Shown: positions 1 through 10,231, numbered from the stretch's first letter. The stretch is DNA of 64,000 bases from Pseudovibrio sp. Tun.PSC04-5.I4 (GCF_900104145.1 NZ_FNLB01000006.1:2988501-3052500); one strand, 5' to 3'. Program-made: numbers and translations. The notes: generated by a model not told the origin, from the letters alone.

Positions 1-1202
1 TGCTTTTGCATGATGTTGCAAAGGGCAGGCCAGAAGATCATTCCATCGCCGGCGCAAAGATTGCACGGCGGATGTGCCCGCGCCTTGGTCTCTCTCGATC
101 TGAGACTGACACGGTTGCGTGGCTCATAGAACAACATCTCGAAATGAGCACAGTTGCGCAATCGCGTGATTTGAGCGACCCGAAAACCATCAAGGATTTT
201 TGCCGTAAGGTTCAAAGTCTCGAACGCCTGCAACTTCTTCTCATTTTGACGGTTGCTGACATCCGCGCTGTTGGTCCTGGCGTTTTCAACGGTTGGAAAG
301 GTCAGTTGCTGCGCACGTTATACTACGAAAGCGAAACCATTTTGAGTGGTGGCCACGGACGCATGAGCAAGCAGCAACATGTTGAATTTGCTAAGCAAGA
401 GTTGGCTGAAAACCTGAGTGGCTGGACGGATGAGGAACTGGATAGTTACCTCAACAGGCATTATCCGGCTTACTGGTTACGCGTCGACTTGAAGAGCAAA
501 ATAACCCACGCAAACCTTATTCGCACAATTGATGCGGAGGAGGAGCACCTTGCGACTTCCGTTGAACCGCATGCCTTTGAAGGTGTTACAGAAATTACAG
601 TTCTTGCGCCGGATCACCCGCGCCTTCTTTCCACCATTGCTCGCGCTTGTTTTGCAGCTGGCGCTAATATCGTTGATGCACATATTGATACAACCAAAGA
701 TGGCTTGGCTTTGGATACTATCTACATCAGCCGAGAATTGCCGGAAGACGAAGACGAGCACAGACGTGGTGAGCGGATTAGTTGCTTGATCAAAGAAGCT
801 CTGCGCGGAACCTCTCCCATTCCTGAGATGAAGACAGCGGCACAGAAAGCCAATGCACGAAACAAGGTGTTCTCTCTACAAACCACTGTTCTTGTTAGTA
901 ATTCATGGTCAGAGAGCTATACGGTACTTGAAGTAACAGGCCTTGACCGCGCTGGTTTGCTGAGTGATCTGACGACAGAGATTTCCGCGTTGAACCTGAA
1001 TATCGCAAGCGCTCACGTTGGAACATTTGGCGAGAAAGCAGTCGATGTTTTCTACGTGACTGATTTGACTGGTCAGAAGGTTCACAATGTGGGACGTCAG
1101 GATTCCATTCGCGATAGATTGAGAAATGCCTTTGACGGCAAAAAGCCACAAAAAGCACCTACCAGCTCTCGTCGCAAATCTCAAAAAACTGCAGGTAAAT
1201 GA
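1..1202 (+). CDS. glnD: Bifunctional uridylyltransferase/uridylyl-removing enzyme GlnD, C-terminal part (5' end outside window)
   Basis: GlnD uridylylates PII signal proteins when nitrogen is short and removes UMP when glutamine is plentiful. The window opens inside the gene; the reading frame runs in from the left edge with its first full codon at 3, and about 400 residues are present. They begin in the HD hydrolase domain, with the metal-binding His-Asp pair in the first codons followed by AKGRPEDHS. Two ACT domains for glutamine sensing follow, beginning near bases 591 and 918. A basic Lys/Arg-rich tail closes the protein. The N-terminal nucleotidyltransferase domain is not visible. murJ starts 6 bp downstream, so the two are probably co-transcribed, an order common in alphaproteobacteria. 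Confidence 0.95.
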   Translation, partial: LLHDVAKGRPEDHSIAGAKIARRMCPRLGLSRSETDTVAWLIEQHLEMSTVAQSRDLSDPKTIKDFCRKVQSLERLQLLLILTVADIRAVGPGVFNGWKGQLLRTLYYESETILSGGHGRMSKQQHVEFAKQELAENLSGWTDEELDSYLNRHYPAYWLRVDLKSKITHANLIRTIDAEEEHLATSVEPHAFEGVTEITVLAPDHPRLLSTIARACFAAGANIVDAHIDTTKDGLALDTIYISRELPEDEDEHRRGERISCLIKEALRGTSPIPEMKTAAQKANARNKVFSLQTTVLVSNSWSESYTVLEVTGLDRAGLLSDLTTEISALNLNIASAHVGTFGEKAVDVFYVTDLTGQKVHNVGRQDSIRDRLRNAFDGKKPQKAPTSSRRKSQKTAGK

Positions 1203-1208
1203 TTCTTT

Positions 1209-2762
1209 ATGAGCCTTTTCAAAAGCTTCGCCACAGTTGGTGGCGCAACAATGCTAAGCCGTTTATGTGGGTTTGGGCGAGATGTGATGTTGGCTGCCTT
1301 CGTTGGCACCGGCCCTGTTGCAGATGCTTTCGTGGTTGCTTTCCGTTTGCCAAACTTGTTTCGGCGACTTTTTGCCGAGGGCGCTTTCAACTCAGCCTTC
1401 GTGCCGCTGTTTGCGCGGTCTGTTGAGGAGGATGGTGAAAAGGGCTCCCGTGAGTTTGCTGGCGAGATTGCCGCTGGTTTGTTCTGGACGCTGGTAGTTA
1501 TCCTCGCGCTGGCAGAAGTTTTTATGCCGCTTTTGGTTCACTTACTCGCGCCGGGTTATTATTCTGATCCCGCAAAGTTTGATCTCACCGTATTAATGTC
1601 GCGAATTGCCTTCCCGTATTTGTTGTTTATGTCACTTCTCGCTTTCATCAGCGGAATCCTTAATACATTTCAGCGATTTTTAGCCGCAGCTATGGCGCCC
1701 GTCATGCTCAACCTCGTCATGATGGCAGTCCTTGCGGCTATTGGGTTCTATGGAATGAAGCCCGATCAAACCACAGGCGTATTGCTTGTTACCGGGGTTG
1801 CGATTGCCGGTGTTCTCCAACTTGGTGTTGTTGCTATTGGAATGAAGCGCCTTGGCTTTCGCATTCCAATCGTGCGGCCACGGTGGACGCCAAACGTTAA
1901 GCGCTTGCTGATTTTGGGTGTTCCCGGCGTTATTGCTGGCGGTATTACCCAGATCAACATTACGGTTGGGACGATCATCGCATCGCTGGAAAGTGGCGCA
2001 AATTCATACCTTTATTACGCAGATCGGATTTATCAGCTTCCGCTCGGTGTCGTTGGTATTGCCATTGGTGTGGTTCTACTGCCGAGCTTGACGCGTCAAC
2101 TTCGCTCCGGTCAGGAAGACCTCGTTTATCATAGTCAAAACCGGGCGATGGAGTTTGCGTTGGCCCTAACCCTGCCGGCCGCTGTTGCCTTGGTGATCAT
2201 TCCAGACACTGTTATTTCTGTGCTTTTCCAACGTGGTCAGTTTTCAAATGCAGCCGTTGAGCAAACTGCTCTCGCATTGATGGCGTTTGCCTTCGGTTTG
2301 CCAGCATTCGTTCTAAACAAAGTTCTATCTCCGGGCTTTTTTGCGCGGGAAGATACCAAAACACCTATGTATTTTGCAGGTGTCTCTATGGTGGTGAACG
2401 TCACGCTGTCCATTCTGTTATTCCCTAGCTTTAAACATGTCGGCATTGCGATCGGCACTACAGCTGCCGGTTGGGTCAATACATCGCTTCTTGCATTTGT
2501 ATTGTGGCGGCGCGGTCACTTTGTGGTTGATGCTGCATTGATGAAGCGGATTCCGTTATTGGGCTTTGCAAGTGCGTTGATGGGTGTTGTTGTTTACGCT
2601 GGAACTATCGTTTTGGAACCACTTTCGGAATCTAACTTGTTTGTAGTGAGAGCAAGTGAGCTTATCCTGCTGGTTCTTATCGGCCTGATTTCCTTTGGAG
2701 TTCTGGTGCAATTGACTGGCACCGTGGATTTTCGCGCACAAATGCGGAAATTGCGGCGATAA
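1209..2762 (+). CDS. murJ: Lipid II flippase MurJ (MviN)
   Basis: Integral inner-membrane protein of 517 residues, the usual length for the family, that moves the peptidoglycan precursor lipid II to the periplasmic face. The whole sequence is a chain of hydrophobic segments consistent with 14 transmembrane helices. The family signature RRLFAEGAFNSAFVP lies at about residues 52-66, and charged residues line the central cavity helices. The ATG at 1209 is 6 bp after the glnD stop, indicating an operon. Conservation of signature and length leaves little doubt; MOP-superfamily relatives such as Wzx lack this N-terminal motif. Confidence 0.95.
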   Translation: MSLFKSFATVGGATMLSRLCGFGRDVMLAAFVGTGPVADAFVVAFRLPNLFRRLFAEGAFNSAFVPLFARSVEEDGEKGSREFAGEIAAGLFWTLVVILALAEVFMPLLVHLLAPGYYSDPAKFDLTVLMSRIAFPYLLFMSLLAFISGILNTFQRFLAAAMAPVMLNLVMMAVLAAIGFYGMKPDQTTGVLLVTGVAIAGVLQLGVVAIGMKRLGFRIPIVRPRWTPNVKRLLILGVPGVIAGGITQINITVGTIIASLESGANSYLYYADRIYQLPLGVVGIAIGVVLLPSLTRQLRSGQEDLVYHSQNRAMEFALALTLPAAVALVIIPDTVISVLFQRGQFSNAAVEQTALALMAFAFGLPAFVLNKVLSPGFFAREDTKTPMYFAGVSMVVNVTLSILLFPSFKHVGIAIGTTAAGWVNTSLLAFVLWRRGHFVVDAALMKRIPLLGFASALMGVVVYAGTIVLEPLSESNLFVVRASELILLVLIGLISFGVLVQLTGTVDFRAQMRKLRR

Positions 2763-2883
2763 CAACCACCCCATTCAGGAAACCACTTGCACCGCACGTG
2801 ATGGCTCGCCATAAACATGCCGTTCTGGTTAAATTACCAGCCCACAGGCCCTTCCACCGGCCGTAGCTTAGGGATTTGCGAAA

Positions 2884-3969
2884 ATGACGGCGTTTCAGCC
2901 TCGCGTATTCTCCGGTGTTCAACCCACCGGAAACCTTCATCTTGGTAATTACCTTGGTGCTATTATCCGCTTCGTTCCGCTTCAGGACCAGATGCCGACT
3001 ATCTTCTCCATCGTTGATATGCATGCAATCACGCTTTGGCAGGACCCTACTGAGCTGACACAGCAGACCCGCGAAGTAACGGCTGCTTACCTTGCGGCCG
3101 GTGTTGATCCGAAGAAGTCGATCATCTTCAACCAAAGCCAGGTGAAAGAGCATGCTGAACTGGCATGGATTTTCAACTGTGTCGCTCGCATGGGCTGGCT
3201 GAAGCGCATGACTCAGTTCAAGGACAAAGCAGGGAAACACGCGGAAAACGCTTCTGTTGGTCTGTTTGCTTACCCTAACTTGATGGCTGCGGATATTCTG
3301 GCTTATCGTGCAACTCATGTACCGGTTGGTGATGATCAGAAACAGCATCTTGAGCTGACACGCGACATTGCGCAGAAGTTCAACAACGACTTTGCTGAGC
3401 GCATTAAAGAGCTTGGCCTTGGAGTTCCTAATCCTGAGCCAACTCATGATGCACCGGAAGAAATCTTCTTCCCAATCACAGAGCCAATGATCGCTGGTCC
3501 AGCAACCCGCATCATGAGCTTGCGTGATGGTAACAAGAAGATGTCCAAGTCTGACCCTTCTGATCTTTCCCGCATCAACCTGACAGATGATCAGGATACG
3601 ATTGCGAAGAAGATCAAAAAGGCAAAGACTGATCCGGAAGCCTTGCCAAGTGAAGTTGATGGTTTGAAAGACCGCGCTGAAGCTGACAACCTTGTTGGCA
3701 TCTACGCTGCACTGGCAGGCCGCACAAAAGCTGATGTTTTGGTAGAGTTTGGCGGACAACAGTTCTCAGCATTCAAGCCGGCCCTTTCTGAGCTTGCCGT
3801 TGAAAAGCTGGCACCAATGAACAGTGAAATGCGCCGCCTGATGGATGATCCAAGCACAATCGATGCTGTTCTCAGGGACGGTTCTGAACGTGCTGCTGCG
3901 ATTGCTGAGCCCGTTCTGCATGATGTTCGTCGCATCATTGGCTTCCTTGAAAGCCGCCGGGGCGCGTAA
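2884..3969 (+). CDS. trpS: Tryptophanyl-tRNA synthetase
   Basis: Class I aminoacyl-tRNA synthetase of 361 residues that charges tRNA-Trp in the cytoplasm. The HIGH-type motif appears as [12 protein letters not shown] at residues 14-25 and the KMSKS loop at 219-223, both intact. The SxxDxHA tryptophan-pocket region sits near residue 45. It follows murJ by 121 bp and is probably expressed with glnD-murJ or from its own promoter. A Rho-independent hairpin lies just downstream (3991-4016), separating it from trpA. Confidence 0.97.
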   Translation: MTAFQPRVFSGVQPTGNLHLGNYLGAIIRFVPLQDQMPTIFSIVDMHAITLWQDPTELTQQTREVTAAYLAAGVDPKKSIIFNQSQVKEHAELAWIFNCVARMGWLKRMTQFKDKAGKHAENASVGLFAYPNLMAADILAYRATHVPVGDDQKQHLELTRDIAQKFNNDFAERIKELGLGVPNPEPTHDAPEEIFFPITEPMIAGPATRIMSLRDGNKKMSKSDPSDLSRINLTDDQDTIAKKIKKAKTDPEALPSEVDGLKDRAEADNLVGIYAALAGRTKADVLVEFGGQQFSAFKPALSELAVEKLAPMNSEMRRLMDDPSTIDAVLRDGSERAAAIAEPVLHDVRRIIGFLESRRGA

Positions 3970-4278
3970 GGTTCAATATCAATATTGAGAGAGCCGTGGA
4001 TCATCTGCGGCTTTTTCTGTTTTCGGGTTCAACCTTTGGTTTCCAATGCAACTAAAGAAAGATCCGAAAACGCAATAGATTACTTGACGTATTGGTTAAT
4101 TCGCGGCCTAAGAGGCCTATATCGCTGGATATTTTCTGTGGCCGTGCTTATTTCGCAGAAAATTGACCGGAAATGCGCTCTATTTGCGCTGTGTTTATTG
4201 ACAGAGGGCTAGTTGCACCCCTACATCCTTGCTGATTGATAGGTGGGGCTTCCCCCAATACATCAGATGGTCGGATTA
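3970..4278. other. Intergenic region between trpS and trpA (309 bp)
   Basis: It holds the trpS terminator at its left end. The rest shows no credible coding frame. A TTGACA hexamer at 4198-4203 could be a -35 element for trpA, but the -10 region 17-18 bases on (around 4221-4227) is poor. A short inverted repeat GGCC...GGCC lies near 4105-4117. Because trpA is not preceded by trpB here, it must be transcribed from a promoter in this gap. Confidence 0.4.
3991..4016 (+). terminator. Probable intrinsic terminator of trpS
   Basis: AGCCG (3992-3996) pairs with CGGCT (4008-4012) and is followed by a run of five T. The stem is short, so efficiency is uncertain. Confidence 0.55.
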
Positions 4279-5109
4279 ATGATTGAAACTCGTATTGATC
4301 GACGGTTCGCTAAGCTCAAGGCTGAAGGACGTCCTGCACTCGTAACCTTTATTACAGCAGGAGACCCGGACCTCGCCACCTCACAGGCTATTTTGGATGC
4401 ACTTCCAGAAGCTGGAAGTGACGTTATTGAGCTTGGAATGCCGTTTTCCGACCCTATGGCTGAAGGTGTGCCAATCCAGCTCGCGACGCAGCGGTCTCTG
4501 GGCAATGGCCACACCATGAATAAAACGCTCCAAATGGTGCGTGATTTCCGACAGAAAGACAACGAAACACCAATCGTTCTGATGGGGTACTACAACCCTA
4601 TTTTCGTACGTGGTAGTGCAGCTTTTGTGAAAGAAGCTCGCGAAGCTGGTGTTGATGGTCTGATTGTTGTTGATGTGCCTGCTGAAGCAGATGACGAACT
4701 CTGCATTCCGGCAATTGAAGGCGGTATAAACTTTATCCGCCTAACCACACCAACAACTGATGACAAACGTTTGCCGACTGTTCTCGCCAATACTTCTGGT
4801 TTCGTTTACTACGTTTCCGTTACTGGTGTGACCGGCGCAGCAGCTGCTGATACGGCAGATGTTGCGAAGGCAGTCGGGCTTATCAAATCCCACACCGATC
4901 TTCCTGTTGCTGTTGGTTTTGGCATCAAAACCGCAGAACAGGCTGAAAAAATTGGCAAATACGCTGACGGTGTTGTGGTTGGCTCTATCCTTGTTGAGGC
5001 TATTCGGAAGAGCCTTGACGAAAACGGTAAGGCCACAAATCAGACACAAGCTGCTGTTACCGACCTTGTGAACTCACTACGTGTGGGTGTAGAAAAAGCT
5101 CGGAAATAA
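4279..5109 (+). CDS. trpA: Tryptophan synthase alpha chain, with an altered catalytic position
   Basis: Cleaves indole-3-glycerol phosphate to indole, which is normally channelled to TrpB. The start at 4279 ([13 protein letters not shown]) matches the family N-terminus; upstream ATGs at 4243 and 4267 would add unsupported residues. The protein is 276 residues. The general-acid Glu is present (E51, Salmonella E49), but the second catalytic position (Salmonella D60, in the ADGP motif) is Glu62 here, and the motif reads AEGVP. The C-terminal phosphate site ([14 protein letters not shown]) is intact. It is followed by accD (72 bp gap) and then folC, the usual alphaproteobacterial order, but trpF-trpB lie about 15 kb away. 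It is probably still a functional TrpA, because the rest of the fold is well kept. Confidence 0.93.
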   Translation: MIETRIDRRFAKLKAEGRPALVTFITAGDPDLATSQAILDALPEAGSDVIELGMPFSDPMAEGVPIQLATQRSLGNGHTMNKTLQMVRDFRQKDNETPIVLMGYYNPIFVRGSAAFVKEAREAGVDGLIVVDVPAEADDELCIPAIEGGINFIRLTTPTTDDKRLPTVLANTSGFVYYVSVTGVTGAAAADTADVAKAVGLIKSHTDLPVAVGFGIKTAEQAEKIGKYADGVVVGSILVEAIRKSLDENGKATNQTQAAVTDLVNSLRVGVEKARK

Positions 5110-5181
5110 GCATTGCTTTACGTATGGCCCTTTTAATGGTCATTAAAAATTGAAAACGAAATTAGAGACAGGCGGCTGCCC

Positions 5182-6102
5182 GTGAACTGGATTAATAACG
5201 TTGTTCGGCCGAAAATCCGCAGCTTTCTTGAAAAGCGCGAAACGCCGGAAAACCTTTGGATCAAGTGCCCTGAAACCGGCGAGATGGTGTTTCACCGCGA
5301 CTTGGAGGCAAACCAGTGGGTTGTGCCGAATTCCAACTTTCACATGCGGATCACCAGCAAGAAGCGCTTAGAGTACTTCTTCGATAATGGTGAATTCACG
5401 AAGATCGAGACTCCAGAAGTCGCTATCGACCCGCTGAAGTTCCGCGACCAACGCAAGTATGTTGACCGTCTGAAAGACGCAAAAGCCAAGACCGAGCTTG
5501 ATGACTCCGTTTTGGTTGCGACTGGTAAGGTCAACGGCTACGACATGACGACTGCTGTGCAGGACTTTGCCTTTATGGGTGGTTCTCTTGGTATGGCAGC
5601 TGGTGAAGCTATCATTCGCGGCATCGAAGTTGCTCTCGAGAAGAAAACACCATTCGTTATGTTTGCTGCTTCTGGTGGCGCACGGATGCAGGAAGGTATC
5701 CTGTCACTGATGCAGCTGCCACGCACAACGGTTGCCGTGCAGATGCTTCGTGAAGCTGGGTTGCCGTACATTGTGGTTCTCACCAACCCAACAACGGGCG
5801 GTGTTACAGCTTCCTACGCGATGCTTGGCGATGTGCAGATTGCAGAACCGAATGCATTGATCGGCTTTGCTGGCCAGCGCGTGATTGAACAGACAATTCG
5901 CGAGAAACTGCCAGAAGGCTTCCAGCGTTCTGAATACCTTCGTGATCACGGCATGATCGATATGGTCGTTCACCGTCATGACATGAAAGAAACTATTTCC
6001 AAACTGTGTAACCTGCTGTTGAAGCGGGAGACTTTGCTGCCAGAGCTTAACGAAGAGCCTGTTGAAGCGGAAGTAAGCACAGAGGTTGCGGTAACCTCCT
6101 AA
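5182..6102 (+). CDS. accD: Acetyl-CoA carboxylase carboxyltransferase subunit beta
   Basis: Beta subunit of the carboxyltransferase that, with AccA, transfers CO2 from biotin to acetyl-CoA, the first step of fatty-acid synthesis. It has 306 residues. The carboxyltransferase core motifs [21 protein letters not shown] and [10 protein letters not shown] are intact. The N-terminal zinc ribbon of the E. coli type (two CxxC pairs) is degenerate: only Cys29 remains, with Thr32 at the second position and VVPNS where VCPKC would be. This seems usual for alphaproteobacterial AccD rather than damage. It lies 72 bp after trpA and is followed by a strong terminator. Confidence 0.96.
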   Translation: MNWINNVVRPKIRSFLEKRETPENLWIKCPETGEMVFHRDLEANQWVVPNSNFHMRITSKKRLEYFFDNGEFTKIETPEVAIDPLKFRDQRKYVDRLKDAKAKTELDDSVLVATGKVNGYDMTTAVQDFAFMGGSLGMAAGEAIIRGIEVALEKKTPFVMFAASGGARMQEGILSLMQLPRTTVAVQMLREAGLPYIVVLTNPTTGGVTASYAMLGDVQIAEPNALIGFAGQRVIEQTIREKLPEGFQRSEYLRDHGMIDMVVHRHDMKETISKLCNLLLKRETLLPELNEEPVEAEVSTEVAVTS

Positions 6103-6138
6103 GCTCTTACTGCTTGTGGACTTACGCATTGAATTTTA

Positions 6139-6167
6139 AAGTCCGGCATAATCGTGCCGGACTTTTT
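6139..6167 (+). terminator. Intrinsic terminator after accD
   Basis: A perfect 10-bp stem (AAGTCCGGCA 6139-6148 with TGCCGGACTT 6155-6164), six-base loop and T-run. It should end trpA-accD transcripts before folC. Confidence 0.85.
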
Positions 6168-6207
6168 CTTTATCTGGATGTCCTACGAGATTTGAAAGCG
6201 GATCAAA

Positions 6208-7533
6208 ATGAACAAAATCAATGCCGCCCTTGATCGTCTGATGAAACTTCATCCCGATGAGATTAATTTGTCTCTAGACCGCATGCTTCGCATTTTAAAG
6301 GCGCTGGGGAGCCCTGAGAAGAGCGTTCCACCAATCTTTCATATCGCAGGGACGAACGGCAAAGGTTCAACTGGTGCCTCCATCAGGGCACTGCTAGAGG
6401 CGCAAGGGAAACGAGTTCACGTTTATTCGTCTCCACATCTGGTTCGCTTTAATGAGCGCATACGGTTGGGGTCAACTGGCAAGTTCGTCGACGACGATGC
6501 ATTACTTGTGGCCATTGAACGGGTTGAAAAAGCCAATGGCGGAGAAGAGCTCACCTTCTTTGAGGCAACGACAGCGGTGGCATTTTGCCTTTTTGCAGAT
6601 ACGCCCGCTGATTATCTCGTTCTGGAAGTTGGTTTGGGTGGTGTTTTGGATGCAACCAATGTCATTGAAAAACCACTGGTGAGTGTGATTACGCCAATCT
6701 CCAAGGATCACGAAAACTTTTTGGGTAACAGCCTTGAAGGGATCGCGCTGGAAAAAGCGGGAATTATCAAACCCGGATGCCCTGTGGTGGTTGGACCACA
6801 GACCGATGCTATTCGCGATTTAATTGAAAACACGGCTGGACGTCTTCGTGCTCCAGTTTGGTTTCAGGGTCAGGAGTTTTCCGCCTGGGACGAGGGGGGA
6901 CGGCTCGTTTATCAAGATGAGTTGGGCCTGTTAGATTTGTCTCCACCAAAGCTTGCCGGCTTCCATCAAATCTCAAACTCCGGCCTGGCACTTGCAGCGA
7001 TCCGCGCAGCAGGCTTGCTTGAGGGAGATGATGCGCAAAACGTTTGCGACAAGGCACTCCGCTCCATCAATTGGCCAGCGCGGATGCAGCCGCTTTATGA
7101 AGGCGCGTTGTTTGATGAGCTTCCGAAAAACTGTGAAATCTGGGTGGATGGTGGCCATAACCCCGGAGCGGCTGAAGTCATTGCCTCATTTCTAGCGGAC
7201 CTCACCGATAAAGCATCCCGGCCAACCTATCTCGTGATGGGTATGATGAACACAAAGGACCCGGAAGGTTTCTTCGAGCAGTTCGAGGGCTTGGCGAAAC
7301 ATGTCCTATGTGTGCCACTAACAACCACACAGGCAGGGCGCTCTCCCATTGAACTGGCCGAAATTGCAAAGGCCTCTGGTCTTTCTGCGTCAGCTCACGG
7401 CAATCTGGACCGCGCTATAGCGGAAATTTCTCGGCGATCTAAACTGGATAATGAAGCACCTCGTATTTTGTTTGGTGGTTCTCTCTATCTTGCTGGCGAA
7501 ATACTGGCTCGAAACGGCACGCTACCAGAGTAA
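6208..7533 (+). CDS. folC: Bifunctional folylpolyglutamate synthase/dihydrofolate synthase
   Basis: Mur-ligase-family ATP-dependent enzyme of 441 residues that adds glutamate to dihydropteroate and to reduced folates in the cytoplasm. The P-loop GTNGKGST lies at residues 48-55, and the LEVGLGGVLDATNV segment (about 140-153) and the substrate lysine region SKDHENFLG follow as in the family. The C-terminal Mur-ligase domain is complete (WVDGGHNPGA). It follows trpA-accD on the same strand, but the terminator between them suggests its own promoter or read-through. Confidence 0.95.
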   Translation: MNKINAALDRLMKLHPDEINLSLDRMLRILKALGSPEKSVPPIFHIAGTNGKGSTGASIRALLEAQGKRVHVYSSPHLVRFNERIRLGSTGKFVDDDALLVAIERVEKANGGEELTFFEATTAVAFCLFADTPADYLVLEVGLGGVLDATNVIEKPLVSVITPISKDHENFLGNSLEGIALEKAGIIKPGCPVVVGPQTDAIRDLIENTAGRLRAPVWFQGQEFSAWDEGGRLVYQDELGLLDLSPPKLAGFHQISNSGLALAAIRAAGLLEGDDAQNVCDKALRSINWPARMQPLYEGALFDELPKNCEIWVDGGHNPGAAEVIASFLADLTDKASRPTYLVMGMMNTKDPEGFFEQFEGLAKHVLCVPLTTTQAGRSPIELAEIAKASGLSASAHGNLDRAIAEISRRSKLDNEAPRILFGGSLYLAGEILARNGTLPE

Positions 7534-7593
7534 GTAGGCATCGATTCAGATGCGAAACATTTATGAATTCGGACTCGAAATAACCAAATCAGC

Positions 7594-7617
7594 AAAAAGG
7601 GAGGCTCCCGCCTCCCT
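7594..7617 (-). terminator. Intrinsic terminator of cysK
   Basis: AGGGAGG (7598-7604) pairs with CCTCCCT (7611-7617). Read on the minus strand, the stem is followed by a T-run (A-run 7594-7598 on the plus strand), so it terminates cysK in the convergent folC/cysK gap. Confidence 0.7.
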
Positions 7618-7642
7618 AAAATTCCCAGAAAATCAATTCCGT

Positions 7643-8608
7643 TTAACCTTCCAAACCTTCAAAAAGTGCGGTTGAAAGGTAACGTTCTGCGAAGCTTGGG
7701 ATGATGATGACGATGTTTTTGCCTGCCATTTCATCTCGCTTTCCAACTTCAATTGCGGCTTTTAAAGCAGCGCCTGAGGAGATACCGACAGGGACGCCTT
7801 CCGTTTTCGCGACTTCCCGAGACAGTGCGAATGAATCTTCGTTAGAGACAGTCACGACTTCATCGTAAATTCCGGTATCCAGAACACCTGGCACAAAACC
7901 AGCGCCAATACCTTGAATTTTATGGGGACCAGGCTGGCCGCCGGAAAGCAGAGGGCTATCCGCAGGCTCTACAGCAACAACGTGCAAGTTTGGATTGCGT
8001 TCCTTGAGCACCTGAGACGTGCCTGTGATGGTTCCACCCGTTCCAATGCCAGAAACGAATACGTCTACGTGGCCGTCTGTATCGTTCCAGATTTCTTCCG
8101 CTGTGGTTTTGCGGTGAATTTCTGGGTTTGCCGGATTTTCGAACTGCTGAGGAATGATGGCATCAGGCAGTTCTTGCTGAAGTTCTTCAGCGCGGGCAAT
8201 AGCGCCCTTCATGCCCTTTGGTCCTTCTGTCAGGTCGATCTCAGCACCCAGAAGCTTTAGCATTTTTCGGCGTTCAATGGACATGGTCTCAGGCATCACA
8301 AGGATGAGCCTATATCCTTTCGCTGCCGCAACAAATGCAAGTGCGATACCCGTATTACCAGAGGTTGGTTCAATCAGCGTGGTTTTGCCGGCCACGATTT
8401 TACCGGAGGCTTCCATCGCTTCAATCATAGCAACACCGATACGATCTTTCACGCTTGAGATCGGGTTGAAGAACTCAAGTTTGGCAAGCAAGTTTGCTTT
8501 GACACCATGAGCTTTCGCCAAGCGATCCAAACGCACGATTGGCGTATTGCCGATTGTCTCTGTGATTGAAGAGTAAATTTTTCCACGACCGGGTTTGGAA
8601 GTGCTCAT
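7643..8608 (-). CDS. cysK: Cysteine synthase A (O-acetylserine sulfhydrylase)
   Basis: PLP enzyme of 321 residues that makes L-cysteine from O-acetylserine and sulfide. The PLP lysine is K54 in [11 protein letters not shown], the substrate loop PTSGNTG is at 81-87, and the PLP phosphate-binding GTGGT loop and the SSGAA serine segment are present. It is convergent with folC and stands alone. About 260 bp of non-coding sequence upstream must hold its promoter; I see no clear regulator site there. CysK is preferred over CysM on length and the motif set. Confidence 0.94.
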   Translation of the reverse strand: MSTSKPGRGKIYSSITETIGNTPIVRLDRLAKAHGVKANLLAKLEFFNPISSVKDRIGVAMIEAMEASGKIVAGKTTLIEPTSGNTGIALAFVAAAKGYRLILVMPETMSIERRKMLKLLGAEIDLTEGPKGMKGAIARAEELQQELPDAIIPQQFENPANPEIHRKTTAEEIWNDTDGHVDVFVSGIGTGGTITGTSQVLKERNPNLHVVAVEPADSPLLSGGQPGPHKIQGIGAGFVPGVLDTGIYDEVVTVSNEDSFALSREVAKTEGVPVGISSGAALKAAIEVGKRDEMAGKNIVIIIPSFAERYLSTALFEGLEG

Positions 8609-8868
8609 CGAAATCCCCTTTGCGCAATCTAACTAAATCAATTTGAGCCCGTTTCTACCTCAAGAATCTAAAGGCCTAGGCTCATGAAACTCTGATTGAA
8701 ATGTAGGTAGTGCTAAGGGTGTTTTCGAGGTTTCAAAAACCCCAAAAACCGTAACTGGTAGAATTGAGTTGCTAAATTAGGCCATAAAATAGAAATACGT
8801 TCTATCACAAGTTGAGATTAGGACTGACTTTCACATCATCTCCGGTTTAGCTTTGCAGAAGGGATTTT

Positions 8869-9546
8869 TTATACTGACATTTTTGCGATTTCATTTAGGC
8901 CAAGCAGTGTTGGTAACTCCGACATATCACCGAACGTGACAGCGCCAAGCGATTTGGCCTGCGCAATATCGGCATTTGCATCGCCAGTGTAATTGAATAC
9001 GCGCATACCCGCCGCTTTTGCCGCTTTGATGCCAGCAATACTGTCTTCGATGACAACGCACTGCTCGGGCTTAAAGCCCATACCTTTTGCTGCATAAAGG
9101 AAGATATCCGGTGCGGGTTTGCCCATTTTGCAATCCTGAGCGGAATAGAGCACATCTTTAAAGGTATCCCAGAGCCCAGATGAGCCGAGTGTCATCTGCA
9201 TCTTCTCGTAACGACCAGAGGAGCCGACGCAGAATGGTATGCCTGCCGTTTTGAGATGCGCAACCATATCCAAAATACCCGGAATTGGTTCGATACCAGT
9301 TTCAAACGCTTTGAGATCCGCCAAACGCACTTGAGCGGCCCAGTCCTCTGGCAGTTTAGTACCGCTTAAGCGCTCTGCTTCTTCTTTAATGGTATCCATC
9401 GCCGTTCCGGTAAAACGGTGATGGCATTCCAAAGGAGAGAAATCCAAGCCGATCTCTTTCATGAAGCCTGACAAGACTTCATTCGCAATTGTTTCGGTGT
9501 CAACAAGCACCCCATCGCAATCAAAAATCACCAGTTCCGGCTTCAT
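8869..9546 (-). CDS. HAD-superfamily hydrolase (phosphoglycolate phosphatase / beta-phosphoglucomutase-like)
   Basis: A 225-residue haloacid-dehalogenase phosphatase. The nucleophile motif is DCDGV with D9 and D11, the cap domain follows at about 15-85, motif II is the GSSGR segment, and motif III/IV are GKPAPDIF and VIEDSIAGIKAAKAAG. The small helical cap and motif spacing fit the group that includes Gph, PGMB and E. coli YieH; the substrate cannot be named from sequence. It sits 18 bp downstream of dut on the same strand and is probably co-transcribed, perhaps as a house-cleaning pair. Confidence 0.85.
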   Translation of the reverse strand: MKPELVIFDCDGVLVDTETIANEVLSGFMKEIGLDFSPLECHHRFTGTAMDTIKEEAERLSGTKLPEDWAAQVRLADLKAFETGIEPIPGILDMVAHLKTAGIPFCVGSSGRYEKMQMTLGSSGLWDTFKDVLYSAQDCKMGKPAPDIFLYAAKGMGFKPEQCVVIEDSIAGIKAAKAAGMRVFNYTGDANADIAQAKSLGAVTFGDMSELPTLLGLNEIAKMSV

Positions 9547-9564
9547 GCTAATTCCTTGTATTTC

Positions 9565-10011
9565 TTAGAGTCCTGAGGAGCCAAACCCGCCAGATCCGCG
9601 CTCTGTGGTTTCTAACTGCTGCACTTCTTCGATGAGAACCTGTGTAACAGGAGCAACTACCATCTGAGCGATCCGCATACCACGTTCAATTATGAACGCT
9701 TCCTCGCCAAGGTTGATGAGAATGACTTTCACTTCACCGCGATAGTCAGCATCAATAGTACCCGGCGTATTGAGTACCGTAACACCATGCTTGGCCGCCA
9801 AACCTGACCGGGGGCGAACTTGCCCCTCGTGCCCGTCTGGAAGAGCGATGGAAAGGCCCGTTGGCACCATTGCGCGCTTTCCCGGTTGCAATTCAATACT
9901 CTCAGTATTTGCAGCTCTTAAATCCAAACCAGCTGCTTGAATGGATTGATAGGCTGGAAGCTCTAGACCTTCGCCGTGGGGAAGGCGCGTAATTTTAAGC
10001 GTTTTCGTCAT
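9565..10011 (-). CDS. dut: Deoxyuridine 5'-triphosphate nucleotidohydrolase (dUTPase)
   Basis: Homotrimeric dUTPase of 148 residues that hydrolyses dUTP to dUMP, keeping uracil out of DNA and feeding dTMP synthesis. All five family motifs are present: AGLDLRA, RPRSGLA, the nucleotide-binding [18 protein letters not shown] and the C-terminal arm [10 protein letters not shown] that closes over the active site. It is divergent from the dioxygenase gene at 10224 across 212 bp, and the HAD gene follows it. Confidence 0.96.
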   Translation of the reverse strand: MTKTLKITRLPHGEGLELPAYQSIQAAGLDLRAANTESIELQPGKRAMVPTGLSIALPDGHEGQVRPRSGLAAKHGVTVLNTPGTIDADYRGEVKVILINLGEEAFIIERGMRIAQMVVAPVTQVLIEEVQQLETTERGSGGFGSSGL

Positions 10012-10215
10012 CTGAATGCCTATTGATATGCGACCACCTATCTAGCAGGAGAATTCCGTTCCTTCCAGTGCTGGATTTCAAGAAGACACGCACTGACGAA
10101 CTGATTGGTGCACTATTAGTGAACAGTCCTATCAATTTTAATGCCATTGGCGAGCATTACTGAATGGATTATGTTCACTTGGACGAAAATTTCATCAACA
10201 TAACGAAACGAAAAG

Positions 10216-10231
10216 CGTTTCACATGAAACA
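10216..10231 (+). other. Degenerate parS-like palindrome
   Basis: The sequence matches the ParB-site consensus TGTTTCACGTGAAACA at 14 of 16 positions, with a change in the central CACGTG. It overlaps the start codon of the dioxygenase gene. It may be chance or a weak ParB site. Confidence 0.25.

Noticed and set aside
2677..3759. 360-codon open frame on the minus strand opposite trpS
   Set aside because: Antisense shadow; spans the murJ end and a non-coding gap.
4243..5109. trpA as a pseudogene because of the catalytic change
   Set aside because: The frame is complete, length normal, and all other conserved segments are intact.
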